DNA of 64,000 nucleotides from Streptomyces sp. WMMC940 (GTDB lineage: Bacteria; Actinomycetota; Actinomycetes; Streptomycetales; Streptomycetaceae): positions 4,037,501 through 4,101,500 of the forward strand of contig NZ_JAPZBC010000001.1 of NCBI RefSeq assembly GCF_027460265.1, given 5' to 3'. Below the pieces are notes generated by a model. That model was not told the origin of the DNA. It saw only the letters and a program-made list of their open reading frames with translations, and did not search any database. This document shows, in pieces, positions 1-10,054 of this stretch. Each line of letters starts with the position of its first letter. The first letter of the stretch is position 1. A program made the translations under genes and the position numbers.

Positions 1-1021
<1,021 letters not shown>

Positions 1022-1111
1022 CTCAGTTGCTCGCGTCCACTGTGTCAGTTCTGAAGTAACGAACATGCCGGGACCATGTGGATGGTCGGTCGGGTTCGAC
1101 ATCTTCATAGA

Positions 1112-1231
1112 GTTTCGGTGGTCATAGCGTTAGGGAAACGCCCGGTTACATTCCGAACCCGGAAGCTAAGCCTTTCAGCGCCGATGGTACTGCAGGGGGG
1201 ACCCTGTGGGAGAGTAGGACACCGCCGAACA
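1112..1231 (+). rRNA. 5S ribosomal RNA
   Basis: The sequence starts gtttcggtggtcatagcg and ends accgccgaac. The 5' and 3' ends are complementary and form helix I. Length is about 119-120 nt, and the conserved loop C segment ccgaacccggaag is present. It lies directly downstream of 23S and upstream of a strong terminator, so it is the last gene of this rrn operon. Confidence 0.96.
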
Positions 1232-1240
1232 ATTTTTGAA

Positions 1241-1281
1241 GCCTCAACCCCCGGGTGAAAACCCGGGGGTTGAGGCTTTTT
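1241..1281 (+). terminator. Rho-independent terminator of the rrn operon
   Basis: A perfect 16-bp stem (gcctcaacccccgggt at 1241-1256, its complement at 1261-1276) is capped by a gaaa tetraloop and followed by ttttt at 1277-1281. It starts about 10 bp after the 5S end. This is a textbook intrinsic terminator, stronger than most in such GC-rich genomes. Confidence 0.95.
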
Positions 1282-1419
1282 CGCGTTCCGGGGCTGATCC
1301 CGCCTCCGCGGTCCTGGATTGCGACTGGCCGAGGCCCCCGAGGCCGGGCGGGCCGGCCGGACCTCCGAGGCATCGAAATCTCCTTGGCGTACCGTCGTCG
1401 CCCCCGCGAGGATCGGGGC

Positions 1420-1971
1420 ATGGACCACATCATTCGCGCCGTACGAGTCGGCGAGTGGGAGAAGGCCCGGGAGATCCGGCTGGCCGCCCTCCAGGACCCC
1501 GCGGCACCGATCGCCTTCCTGGAAACCTACGAGCACGCCGTGGGCAGGCCCTCGGAGTACTGGCAGGACCGCACCGACACCGCCGCGTCAGGGGTGGGCT
1601 TCCGCCAGTTCATCGCGGAGGACTCCGAGGGGCGCTGGGTCGGCACGGTGACCGTGATGGTCGAAAGCCCTGCGGACGAAGTGCGGTTCGGCGAGGCGGC
1701 CGAGGTCGACCAGACGCATCTCGTCGGGGTGTTCGTACGGCCGGAGGCTCGGGGAACCGGTGTCACGGAACTGCTGTTCCGGGCTGCAGTCGAGTGGTCG
1801 TGGGCGCTGACCGAGCCGTCGGTCCAGCGGGTCCGATTGTATGTGCACGAGAGGAACGGCCGGGCGGCGGCCTTCTACCGGCGGTTCGGGTTCGTGCCGA
1901 GCGGCGACTCCGTTCCGGTGCCTTCCGACCCCTCGGCCAGGGAGTTCGAGTACGAACTGCGCCGAACCTGA
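1420..1971 (+). CDS. GNAT family N-acetyltransferase
   Basis: A 183-residue protein that looks like a single GNAT domain, which transfers acetyl from acetyl-CoA to an amine; the substrate cannot be predicted. The C-terminal half has the family features: strand-forming 'HLVGVFVRPEARGTGV' (acetyl-CoA pyrophosphate loop R/Q-x-x-G-x-G/A, here RGTG) and the late 'RLYVHERNGRAAAFYRRFGF' segment with the conserved N, Y and GF. The start was chosen at ATG 1420 because the domain begins with MDHIIRAV and a gcgagg-type ribosome site precedes it. An in-frame start upstream would run back into the rrn terminator. It is a monocistronic gene between the rrn terminator and a convergent secretion operon. Confidence 0.88.
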   Translation: MDHIIRAVRVGEWEKAREIRLAALQDPAAPIAFLETYEHAVGRPSEYWQDRTDTAASGVGFRQFIAEDSEGRWVGTVTVMVESPADEVRFGEAAEVDQTHLVGVFVRPEARGTGVTELLFRAAVEWSWALTEPSVQRVRLYVHERNGRAAAFYRRFGFVPSGDSVPVPSDPSAREFEYELRRT

Positions 1972-2077
1972 GGACCGTCCCGCGATCCCGGCGGGCGCGG
2001 AAAACGGATTGAGGGACGGCCCTTGGTGCGGTGTCAGCCGACGCCCGCCCGCCCGAATCGGCGCTGGTTCCCGGTGC

Positions 2078-3712
2078 CTACCCGCGCTGGTGAGCGTTCG
2101 GGCTGTGCCCCGCGTCGGGTGCCGTCAGTGGCTGCGGCCAGCGGGCACGGCCCTGTTCGCGGGAACGCAGCAGTGCGAGGGTCGGCATGCCCAGCACCGG
2201 GCCCGTGGCCAGCAGCTCCGGCAGGAGCGGTAGCGGGGCGACGGCGGCGACGTCGTCCAGGACGAGAGCGAGTGGTGGGTCGAGCCGACCGTCGGATGAC
2301 CGTGCGGCCATGCGGCGGCCGTGCTCGACCACGCTTGAGGCGAGTGCGGTGAGGAGCGGCATGGCCCCCGGGCGGGTGCGTGGGTCCTCGATTGATTCAC
2401 CCACCACATAGAGCGTGCCCCCCTCGACCACGAATGATTCCAAGGTGAGCGAATCTGTTCGGTTCGGGGTGCAGGCTTCGCGGATGTGGACGGAGGAGAG
2501 GGCGGACAACGTACGGGCCGTCAGTTCCTGGGCGATCTCCCGGCGTTCACGGTGCGATGTGAGGGCCGACTCCAGCAGGCCGGCGAGGCCGGAGGCGGCC
2601 TTCTGGTGCGTGCGGAGGATGCGTACCGGCTCGTGGGCGCCACTGCCCTGGGCCCAGCGGTGAACCTGCTTGAACGGGCGCCCGTCCACGGCGGCGGCGT
2701 GCAGCCAGCAGCGCAGGAGCGTTTCGGCGGTGTCCGCGACGGCCTCGTCCAGACGGGAGCGGGGTCTTACGGGAGCGAAGAGGGCCGCCGCCCGGCTGGC
2801 CGCCGTTGCCGGGTCCTCACAGCCGGTCGTCGGGGACCAGTGCAGCCGGGCGGGCGTGTCGCAGAGATGGCCCGGATCGTAGACGAGGGCAGGGCCGAGT
2901 TTGGCCCTGGCGTCCTTGGTCTCCGACCAGACGGTCGGGTCGGACGTGACGACGAGCGCGGGGCCGGCGGCGTCGCGGATCGCCTGGACGGCGGAGGGGC
3001 GCCGGACGGAGGGGCCTCCGTAGAGGACGTACGGGCGCCGGGGATCCGGGACACCCGCTGGTTCCGGTGGGGGCAGGACGGCGGGCACGGAGGGCTCGGG
3101 AGGTGCCGTGGCCGCGCCGTGCTCGACCGGCACCGAGGCGTGCGCGGCTTGGGCGGAGGGCGCCCCTTCGCCCCGGAGGGTCGTAGGGGTCGTACCGGCC
3201 CCGGCCACCGTCCCTGCGGCTGCGGGGGTGTCCTCGGGGACGGCCGTGGTGGGACGGGAACCCGGCCGGTCCGCGACCGTCGCCGGTACCGCCCCGGCCG
3301 GGCCGGCCCTGTCCGTCTCGCCGACCGCCTGGCCGCGCGAGCGGACCGCGCGCCATCGGGCCAGCGTGCCGAGGACGAAGACCGTCAGCACGACGAGCGT
3401 CATCAACTGACCGATGAGCAGCCCCCAGAACAGCCCGTAGCCGGAAAGCTGGGCGGGCGGCGTGGCGGGCCAGGCCGCGGCCAGGTCATGGGGTTCGGAC
3501 ACCAGGCCGCGTATGGCGAGCGGGGTGTTCGTGAACGTCACGCCGTCCGGCCAGGAGCCGTGTGCGAACAGGCCCGCGAGGCCCGTCGCCGTCCAGACCA
3601 GCAGGGTCAGCCCGATGAGGAAGCCCAGGACGCCCACGAGCAGGCCGTCGGGGATGCCCCGTTCCTCGTGCGGCTGCAGGCGCCCTGCGCCGTGTCGCGG
3701 GTCCCGCGCCAT
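2078..3712 (-). CDS. VirD4/TraG-like coupling protein with degenerate Walker A
   Basis: A 544-residue protein and the last gene of the type IV secretion-like operon. Two N-terminal membrane segments (about residues 24-50 and 93-115) are followed by a Pro/Ala/Thr-rich linker (about 120-230) and a cytoplasmic domain resembling VirD4/TraG T-DNA-type ATPases. Recognisable pieces are 'PALVVTSDP', 'GPALVYDPG' and a Walker B-like 'LALVLDDVAAVAPLPLLPELL' followed by 'GPVLGMPTLALL'. The expected P-loop (GxxGxGKT/S) is replaced by 'YGGPSVRRPSAV', with no Lys-Thr/Ser pair, so canonical ATP hydrolysis looks lost. The gene begins 3 bp after the VirB4-like gene stops. In conjugation systems VirD4 recruits substrates to the channel; here the role is inferred only. 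Related Streptomyces proteins are often labelled 'type VI secretion protein', which is misleading. Confidence 0.72.
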   Translation of the reverse strand: MARDPRHGAGRLQPHEERGIPDGLLVGVLGFLIGLTLLVWTATGLAGLFAHGSWPDGVTFTNTPLAIRGLVSEPHDLAAAWPATPPAQLSGYGLFWGLLIGQLMTLVVLTVFVLGTLARWRAVRSRGQAVGETDRAGPAGAVPATVADRPGSRPTTAVPEDTPAAAGTVAGAGTTPTTLRGEGAPSAQAAHASVPVEHGAATAPPEPSVPAVLPPPEPAGVPDPRRPYVLYGGPSVRRPSAVQAIRDAAGPALVVTSDPTVWSETKDARAKLGPALVYDPGHLCDTPARLHWSPTTGCEDPATAASRAAALFAPVRPRSRLDEAVADTAETLLRCWLHAAAVDGRPFKQVHRWAQGSGAHEPVRILRTHQKAASGLAGLLESALTSHRERREIAQELTARTLSALSSVHIREACTPNRTDSLTLESFVVEGGTLYVVGESIEDPRTRPGAMPLLTALASSVVEHGRRMAARSSDGRLDPPLALVLDDVAAVAPLPLLPELLATGPVLGMPTLALLRSREQGRARWPQPLTAPDAGHSPNAHQRG

Positions 3713-3715
3713 CGG

Positions 3716-5122
3716 TCAGGCCACCGTGGACTCGGAGGAGTCCAGCCGCCGCTGCTGCCGTTCGATGAAGGCCGCGCGCTGCTCCGCCTCCTGTTCCGCG
3801 GCGCGGACGTCCTCGGGGAGGGAGGACTCCGTCATCGCCCGGTCCGTGTAGACCAGGGGGCGTTCGGCTTCCGTCACCAGGTGTTTGACGACCTGCACGT
3901 TGCCGTTGACGTCCCAGACCGCGATACCGGGGGTGAGGGTGGGGATGATCTCCACCGCCCACCGGGGCAGTCCGAGTACCCTGCCCGTGGCCCGGGCCTC
4001 GTCCGCCTTCTGGGCGTAGATCGTGCGGGTCGACGCCATCTTGAGGATGGCGGCGGCCTCCCGGGCCGCGGCGCCGTCGACCACGTCGCTGAGGTGGTGG
4101 ACGACCGCCACGAAGGACAGGCCGAGGCGCCGGCCGAACTTCAGCAGCCGCTGGAAGAGCTGGGCGACGAAGGGGCTGTTGATGATGTGCCAGGCCTCCT
4201 CGACGAGGAAGATGCGCTTCTTCCGGTCGGGGCGGATCCAGGTGTGCTCCAGCCATACGCCGACGATCGCCATGAGGATCGGCATGGCGATGGAGTTGCG
4301 GTCGATGTGCGACAGGTCGAAGACGATGAGCGGGGCGTCCAGATCGATGCCGACGGTCGTCGGGCCGTCGAACATGCCGCGCAGGTCACCGTCGACGAGC
4401 CGGTCGAGGACCAGGGCCACGTCGAGGCCCCAGGCCCGTACGTCGTCGATGTCGACGTTCATCGCCGCTGCGGACTCGGGCTCCGGGTGGCGGAGTTGCT
4501 CGACGATGTCGGTGAGCACCGGTTGCCGGTCGGTGATGGTCTCGTTGACGTACGCGTGCGCCACCTTGAGCGCGAAGCCCGCGCGTTCGTCGAGGCCGTG
4601 ACCCATGGCGACCTCGATGATGGTGCGCAGCAGCGCGAGCTGTCCGGTGGTGGTGATCGACGGGTCGAGGGGGTTGAGGCGGATACCGTCGTCCAGGGCG
4701 GCCATCGGGTCGAGCCGGATGGGAGTTATTCCCAGCTCCTGGGCGATGAGGTTCCATTCGCCGACGCCGTCCTCGCCCTGGGCGTCGAGGACGACGACCT
4801 GGCGGTCGCGGAAGCGGAGCTGGCGCAGGACGTACGTCTTCTCCAGCGCAGACTTGCCGTTTCCGGACTCGCCGAGGACCAGCCAGTGGGGGGCGGGGAG
4901 CTGCTGTCCGTACAGCTGGAACGGGTCGTAGACGTAGCCCTTGCCGCTGTACACCTCGCGGCCGATGATCACGCCCGAGTCCCCGAGGCCGGGCGCGGCG
5001 GTCGGCAGATAGACGGCCTGTGCCTGGCCCGTGGAGGTGCGTACGGGCGAGCGGGTCGTCTCGACCTTCCCGAAGAGGAAGGACGTGAAGGACTCGGTGA
5101 GGACGGACAGCGGGTCTCGCAT
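3716..5122 (-). CDS. VirB4/TraE-like secretion ATPase
   Basis: A 468-residue cytoplasmic ATPase corresponding to the C-terminal motor half of VirB4. Walker A is intact (GESGNGKS, residues 84-91). A Walker B-like strand 'KRIFLVEEAWHII' and the downstream 'RRLGLSFVAVVHH' sensor strand are typical of VirB4, which powers assembly of and transport through type IV secretion channels. It lacks the VirB4 N-terminal domain. The preceding gene (SCO6880 family) probably supplies that part as a separate membrane protein. The gene is 43 bp downstream of that partner and 3 bp upstream of the VirD4-like gene, so the three should be co-translated from one mRNA. Confidence 0.82.
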   Translation of the reverse strand: MRDPLSVLTESFTSFLFGKVETTRSPVRTSTGQAQAVYLPTAAPGLGDSGVIIGREVYSGKGYVYDPFQLYGQQLPAPHWLVLGESGNGKSALEKTYVLRQLRFRDRQVVVLDAQGEDGVGEWNLIAQELGITPIRLDPMAALDDGIRLNPLDPSITTTGQLALLRTIIEVAMGHGLDERAGFALKVAHAYVNETITDRQPVLTDIVEQLRHPEPESAAAMNVDIDDVRAWGLDVALVLDRLVDGDLRGMFDGPTTVGIDLDAPLIVFDLSHIDRNSIAMPILMAIVGVWLEHTWIRPDRKKRIFLVEEAWHIINSPFVAQLFQRLLKFGRRLGLSFVAVVHHLSDVVDGAAAREAAAILKMASTRTIYAQKADEARATGRVLGLPRWAVEIIPTLTPGIAVWDVNGNVQVVKHLVTEAERPLVYTDRAMTESSLPEDVRAAEQEAEQRAAFIERQQRRLDSSESTVA

Positions 5123-5165
5123 CGGATGAGGGCCCCTATCGGCGCGTGTCGGTGCGTGTCAGCCG

Positions 5166-6719
5166 CTATCGGCGGATGCCGGTGGCGAACGGCAGCGTGT
5201 TCACAAAGGCCCGGTGGTGCTCGCGGTCGCACCACTCCAGCTTCAGGTACGACTTGCCCGCCGAGGCCCTGATCGTGCGCTTGTCCCTGGCCAGGGCCTC
5301 GGGCGTACGCGACGACACAGTGATGTACCCGACGAGGTTGACGCCTGCCGCGCCGCTGGCGAGATCTTCACCCCGCTGGTCGAGTCGGCCGTGTGCGGCG
5401 ATGTCGCGGGGGTCGACGGTGCGGTTCATCTTCGCGGCGCGACTGGCCTCGGCCTCGTCGTTGGTCTTCTCGGTGAGCATGCGCTCGATGGCGACCTCCG
5501 TGGGTTCGAGGTCCATGCAGACGGCCACGGTGCGGATCACGTCCGGGGTGTGGACGAGCAGCGGGGCGAGGAAGTTGACGCCGACGGGGGTCATCGGCCA
5601 CTCCTTCACCCAGGCCGTGGCGTGGCACCAGGGGGCACGGGTGGCGGACTCGCGGGTCTTGGCCTGGAGGTAGGTGGGTTCCACCGCGTCGAGTTCGGCG
5701 GGCCAGGCGTTGCGCTTGGTCATGGCCTGGATGTGGTCGATGGGGTGGTCCGGGTCGTACATGGAGTGCACGAGGGAGGCGAGCCGGGCCTGGCCGAGCG
5801 GCTGGCGGACGCGGATGTCGGCCTCGGCGAGGCGGGCGCAGATGTCGGTCAGTTCGCGCGCCATGACGACGGCGAGGCCGGCGTCCTTGTCGAGGCGGCC
5901 GGCGCCGGTGGCCTGGCGGGCGGCGCGGGCCATGGTGTGGGCCTCGGCGGCCAGCTCGCGGCTGTAGTGCATACAGGCGACCAGGTAGGCGCGGTGCTGC
6001 TCGCTGGAGGTGGAGACCATCGACTGGAGCTGGTCGTAGGACTGCTGGAGCCAGACGGGGGAGCCCGCCTCGCCGCGCTGGGCGACGTCTTTGGCGTGGG
6101 CGTCGGGGTCGGCGGGCAGGGTGCGGGCGAGCATTTGAAGCCGCGTCACGAAACCGTCGCCGTTGGCGACGTGCTTCAGCAGCGTGCCGAAACGGTCCAC
6201 CAGGGCTTCCTGGTCCTCGCTGTCGCGCAGTCCGACACCGGGGCCCTCGATCTCGATGGCTGCGGTGACGGTGCGCCGGTCGGCGTGGAGCAGTACGGCG
6301 ATCTCGTCGGGGCCGAAGGGGGCGGCGAGCCAGTTGATGCGGCCGATGCCGGGCGGGGGGCCGATCTCCACCTCGCGGCCGTCGACGCGGGTGCCGGCCT
6401 CCATGGCGCCGGAGCGGTAGACGGTGCCCTGGCGCAGTGTGCGCTTGTAGCTGCGGTTGATCTCGTACCAGCGGTAGAAGGTGCGCTGCTTGTACGGCAT
6501 GTACACGGCGGCCAGCGCGAGCAGGGGGAAGCCCGTGAGCAGCACGATGCGCAGGGACAGGACGGGCACCAGCAGTCCGCTCATCATGCCGAGGAACGCG
6601 CCGGCGATGATCAGGACGATCTCGCCCGTCTCGCGGTTCTTGCCGATGATCGCGTTCGGCCGGGCCCGGCCGATGAGATACGTGCGGCGGGGCGCGATGG
6701 CCGGGGACTGCGTCGTCAA
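5166..6719 (-). CDS. SCO6880-family membrane protein of a type IV secretion-like system
   Basis: A 517-residue protein resembling the SCO6880/PrgI-like family found with actinobacterial VirB4 ATPases. Two hydrophobic segments near residues 34-50 and 55-72 are followed by a basic stretch (YKRTLRQG) and a long soluble domain without nucleotide-binding motifs. The soluble part is plausibly equivalent to the N-terminal half of VirB4, split off as its own polypeptide. Its ATG overlaps the stop of the upstream TrbL-like gene in an ATGA arrangement, implying translational coupling. Function in the complex is inferred from family and position. Confidence 0.72.
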   Translation of the reverse strand: MTTQSPAIAPRRTYLIGRARPNAIIGKNRETGEIVLIIAGAFLGMMSGLLVPVLSLRIVLLTGFPLLALAAVYMPYKQRTFYRWYEINRSYKRTLRQGTVYRSGAMEAGTRVDGREVEIGPPPGIGRINWLAAPFGPDEIAVLLHADRRTVTAAIEIEGPGVGLRDSEDQEALVDRFGTLLKHVANGDGFVTRLQMLARTLPADPDAHAKDVAQRGEAGSPVWLQQSYDQLQSMVSTSSEQHRAYLVACMHYSRELAAEAHTMARAARQATGAGRLDKDAGLAVVMARELTDICARLAEADIRVRQPLGQARLASLVHSMYDPDHPIDHIQAMTKRNAWPAELDAVEPTYLQAKTRESATRAPWCHATAWVKEWPMTPVGVNFLAPLLVHTPDVIRTVAVCMDLEPTEVAIERMLTEKTNDEAEASRAAKMNRTVDPRDIAAHGRLDQRGEDLASGAAGVNLVGYITVSSRTPEALARDKRTIRASAGKSYLKLEWCDREHHRAFVNTLPFATGIRR

Positions 6720-8086
6720 CGCCCTCCACCTCCTGTGCTTCCTGTGCTCGTGCCGGTGGTGCTGCCGGAGTTCCTGCGGTGGCTGTGCGGGGTGCTGCCC
6801 GGGCCTCCGCTACGGGGCGGAGGCGCGGCGGAGGGGACGGATCCGCCGCCCCCGCCCGCGGCACCCGTTCCGGCCCCGCGTGCGCTGTGGGCGGCCACTC
6901 CGCCGGCGACCGGGCTCGGGGCGCTGCCGCCTCCCGAGCCGCCCCCGCCCTGCTGGTGGGTGCGGCTGCTGTGGGTCTTGATGCCCTGCGAGACGAGGGC
7001 GGCGGGTGAACTGATGACGGCGGCGGCCTTGTTCTCGGCGCCGTTCTGGAGTCGGTTGTTGCGGGACGCGGCGATCTCGTCGCCGAACCCGGGAACGAAA
7101 CGGTAGATCATCGCAGACGCGAAGATCGCGAGCAGGATGATGGCGAGTCCCGTGACGACGGCGGAGAACGAGTCCGGACCGTCGTCCGCGGACAGTGCCC
7201 CGGCGAGGCCGAGGACGATGACGATGACCGGCTTGACCAGGATCACCGCGATCATGATCCCGGCCCAGCGGCGGACGTGGCCCCACATGTTCTTGTCCAC
7301 GAGCCCCGAGTACACGACGACGCCGAGCAGGGCGCCGACGTACAGCAGGACGGCGCGGAGGAACAGCTCCAGGTAGAGGACGCCGGCGGCGACGATCGTC
7401 ACCAGTGACACGACGATCAGCATGATCGGCCCGCCGCCGATGTCGTCGCCCTTCTGCAGCGCCTCCTTGAACCCGCCGAAGAACACGTCGGTCTGGCCGC
7501 CGGTGCCCTGGGCGATCACGTCGGTGATCGAGTCGGTCGCGGAGACGAGTGTGTAGAGGATCAGCGGGGTGAAGGCGGAGGCGAGGACCGTGAGCCAGAG
7601 GAAGCCGATGGCCTCGGAGACGGCGGTGGTGAGAGGGACGCCGCGGATGGCGCGCTTGGCGACCGCCAGCAGCCAGAGGAGGAGGGTGAGGAAGGTGGCG
7701 GCGGCGAAGACCACGGCGTACTGGCCGAGGAAGGTGGTGTTGGTGAAGTCCACTTCGGCGGTGGACTTCACGGCCTTGGAGAGGGTGTCCACGACCCAGG
7801 CCGCGGCGTCGGCGCACCCGCGGGCGAGGGAGGAGAGGGGGTCGAGGGCGCCGGCGGGGTCGGGGGATACCGAGCTGCCCGGGTCGCCCCCGCGTTCCCC
7901 CTCTTCGCAGTAGCGCTTCGCATGACCGCTGAGGTAGCGGCAGGCCTCGACGTCGCCGCTGGGTGAGGGCGTCGGAGTGGGCGCCGCGGCGACCCGTCCT
8001 GCGAAGAGGAAGGTGGCGGCCTGCAAGCCTGTGAGCAGCGCCATGGCCGAACCGGCACGGGTAAGGAACCGAGAGCTACCGGGCAT
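6716..8086 (-). CDS. TrbL/VirB6-like polytopic membrane protein
   Basis: A 456-residue protein with a cleavable-looking signal sequence (hydrophobic residues about 14-34, then AAAPTPTP), a short exported segment with paired cysteines, and five to seven membrane helices between about residues 120 and 325. A Gly/Ser/Pro/His-rich low-complexity cytoplasmic tail follows. This is the layout of TrbL/VirB6 inner-membrane channel proteins of type IV systems. Its ATG overlaps the end of the VirB8-like gene by 11 bp, and its stop overlaps the SCO6880-family start. The low-complexity tail (GGGGSGGGS-type) is a likely site of length variation. Confidence 0.75.
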   Translation of the reverse strand: MPGSSRFLTRAGSAMALLTGLQAATFLFAGRVAAAPTPTPSPSGDVEACRYLSGHAKRYCEEGERGGDPGSSVSPDPAGALDPLSSLARGCADAAAWVVDTLSKAVKSTAEVDFTNTTFLGQYAVVFAAATFLTLLLWLLAVAKRAIRGVPLTTAVSEAIGFLWLTVLASAFTPLILYTLVSATDSITDVIAQGTGGQTDVFFGGFKEALQKGDDIGGGPIMLIVVSLVTIVAAGVLYLELFLRAVLLYVGALLGVVVYSGLVDKNMWGHVRRWAGIMIAVILVKPVIVIVLGLAGALSADDGPDSFSAVVTGLAIILLAIFASAMIYRFVPGFGDEIAASRNNRLQNGAENKAAAVISSPAALVSQGIKTHSSRTHQQGGGGSGGGSAPSPVAGGVAAHSARGAGTGAAGGGGGSVPSAAPPPRSGGPGSTPHSHRRNSGSTTGTSTGSTGGGGR

Positions 8087-8906
8087 ACGTGAACCCTCCG
8101 AACTCCTGTACGGCCTGGCTGATCTCGTCCGAGGTCGAGGCGGTGACGTCCCCTGGGACTGGGGCCGGACCGTCCTTCTCGGAGTCCTGGACGACCTTCC
8201 AGTCGGTGTCGGTCCACTTCAGGTCGAACGTCCAGGTCTTCCATGTCGTGCGCACCGGATCGGTCGAGCCCTCGCCCGACATGCCGATGAGTCCCGTGTA
8301 CCAGACGGAGACCTTCGCGGCGTCGTCGGAGAATGCCTCGACCTTGGTACCCACCGGGATCGTCCGGGAGACGAACGTGCTTCCCTCGGGGGGGTTCCCT
8401 TCCGGGTCCAGTCCGAGCTTCTCGAGGAAATCGGCCGAGTACGCGGAATCCTGAGGTCCCTTGAGCTTCGCCGCGGCTTCGGGCGTGTAGATGCTGTCCA
8501 CGATCCTGTGGCGACTGGCCCGCTGGAACATGTCGACCGAGCCGAGGGCGACGGCATAGTTCGATGCCGCGCTCTGTGCCCCCTGTTCGTCCCTCGCGTA
8601 CCCCGCGGGGATGCCGGCGTGCTTGCCCGCTACCGGGCGGATGCCCGTTGCCGCCGTCGGGGCCGTGCCCTTGGCCGTGTCGGTGGTTCTGGGGGAGTCC
8701 GTGCCGTCGCCGCGGTTGGCGAAGGCGATGGCGGCGACGAGGAGGACGACCACGCCGACGACCGTGACGAGGGAGCGGGAGTTGCGGGTGGGCCGGCGGG
8801 CGCCGCCGTAGACGTCGCTGGTGCCGCCCTCCGGGAGGCGGGTGCGGGTCTGGCCCGTGCCGCCGGCGCCGCCGCCGAAGCCGTCGGTCTCGTCGTCGTA
8901 GCTCAT
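8076..8906 (-). CDS. VirB8/TcpC-like bitopic membrane protein
   Basis: A 276-residue protein with a Gly/Thr-rich cytoplasmic N-terminus, one membrane helix (about residues 45-64, LVTVVGVVVLLVAAIAFAN) and an extracytoplasmic domain of about 200 residues. The C-terminal part (W-Y-T-G...W-K-T-W-T-F-D-L-K-W...D-W-K-V) has the alternating pattern of an NTF2-like fold. This architecture matches VirB8/TcpC assembly factors of type IV secretion systems. Assignment rests on topology and operon position rather than a diagnostic motif. It is followed with an 11-bp overlap by the TrbL-like gene and preceded by the pilin-like pseudogene after about 170 bp. Confidence 0.6.
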   Translation of the reverse strand: MSYDDETDGFGGGAGGTGQTRTRLPEGGTSDVYGGARRPTRNSRSLVTVVGVVVLLVAAIAFANRGDGTDSPRTTDTAKGTAPTAATGIRPVAGKHAGIPAGYARDEQGAQSAASNYAVALGSVDMFQRASRHRIVDSIYTPEAAAKLKGPQDSAYSADFLEKLGLDPEGNPPEGSTFVSRTIPVGTKVEAFSDDAAKVSVWYTGLIGMSGEGSTDPVRTTWKTWTFDLKWTDTDWKVVQDSEKDGPAPVPGDVTASTSDEISQAVQEFGGFTYAR

Positions 8907-9074
8907 GCCGCGTGCGCCCCCTCAGCCGTGTGCCTTGCCGTGCCGTAGTACGACGGTAGCCCTGCTGTTCTCGGTACGGGCGGGGTGTGATGACTCGACA
9001 TCAGGGGGACGCAACCTCTGCCGGTGGGCGCGACGGACGGGTGGTGTCGGTGACGGGCGATGCGGTACGGAGGG

Positions 9075-9393
9075 TCAGACGGCCATCCCGTACACGATGG
9101 TGAACAGGGTCCCCAGTGACCCGATGATGAAGACGCCTGTCAGGGCCGGCGACGATCAGGCCCTTGCCCTGTTCCGCGCTGAAGGTGTCGCGGAGGGCCG
9201 TGGCGCCGATGCGCTGCTTCGCGGCTCCCCAGATCGCGATGCCCAGGCAGAGCAGGATGGCGACGGCCATCACGACCTCGATCATCACGCGGGCCTCGTT
9301 CCCGAGGCCGCCGAAAGGCCCCCAGTTCGGGGCGATTCCGCCGATGATGGTGGTGATGTCGCCCTTTTCAGCCGCCAGGTACATATAACTCAC
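9075..9393 (-). pseudogene. VirB2/pilin-like two-helix membrane protein, frameshifted
   Basis: The intact start frame encodes a short soluble N-terminus and a first membrane helix (MIEVVMAVAILLCLGIAIW), then the basic hinge AAKQRIGATALRDTFSAEQGKG. After GLIVAG the frame breaks: one extra base in the ggg run at 9143-9145 (ccc on the coding strand) sends it into nonsense ending at 9001. Removing one base gives LTGVFIIGSLGTLFTIVYGMAV and a TGA at 9075, an obvious second membrane helix and a protein of about 105 residues. The start is GTG 9393 or, more likely by spacing, ATG 9384. Size, two helices and position as first gene of the operon suggest the pilin/VirB2-like subunit. It is either a genuine pseudogene or a sequence error. 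Confidence 0.72.
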
Positions 9394-9752
9394 CGCCCCT
9401 GTTGGGTAGTTGTCCGCCCCTGCCGCACGGCACAGGCCATCGCTCTATCTTCGCTGATGAAACCGTCCGCGTGCGCCGACTTGGCGGCTCTCTTTGCACG
9501 ATCCGCGCACGGATGCCGGTCCGGCCGCTCTGACCTGCGGTGGCTCATGGGGCCAGGTCGGGCGTGAGGACACGTTTCGTCACTCTGTGTATCACGGAGC
9601 GTGACTCCGGGCAATGACTGTCGTTGTGGCACCCAAGGTGTGAATCCGGCGCCGGGGGCGCTCGCCGGTGCGCGACGGGAGTGGCTGGCGGGGGGTCATG
9701 AGCGCGGGGCGGCGCCGGAGTGCGACGCCGCCCCGTACCTGTGTGGGGTCGG
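9394..9752. other. Intergenic region upstream of the secretion-like operon
   Basis: No convincing gene in these 359 bp. It separates the first gene of the minus-strand secretion operon from the 47-aa peptide gene and should contain the operon promoter. The only structure noticed is an imperfect inverted repeat near 9578-9603 (tcactctgtg...cacggagcgtga). I could not assign a promoter with confidence. Confidence 0.4.
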
Positions 9753-9896
9753 TCAGCGGTTGGCGACCATGTAGCCGAGCAGCCCGATGGCCACGGCGAT
9801 GAGTGCGATGACGGTCACGGCGGCGATGGTTCCCCCGGCGTCGCCGTTGCGGCCCGCCGTCTTGACGCCGGTCCCCGTGTTCTGAAGGTTCTGCAC
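9753..9896 (-). CDS. Small single-pass membrane protein (47 aa)
   Basis: A 47-residue peptide read from GTG 9896: a polar, Asn/Gly-rich N-terminus, then one hydrophobic helix (TIAAVTVIALIAVAIGLLGYM) and a short VANR tail. A good ribosome site (aggag, 7 nt before the GTG) fixes the start and separates it from longer chance frames covering the same bases. It lies between the thioesterase gene and the secretion-like operon, in the same direction as both. The function is unknown; association with the membrane secretion complex is only a positional guess. Confidence 0.72.
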   Translation of the reverse strand: MQNLQNTGTGVKTAGRNGDAGGTIAAVTVIALIAVAIGLLGYMVANR

Positions 9897-10054
9897 GTGT
9901 TGCTCCTGGTGCTGGTCGTCCCGACGTCGGTCGAACGGCGGGATGGTCCACAGCCTTCCCGGCTGCGTGACACAGCGTAACCATAGCTGGTCCAGACCAC
10001 TTTTCCGGGGTCGGTCGGGAGCCGGATCGTGCCGGCCCCTCCCGATGGCCGGCT

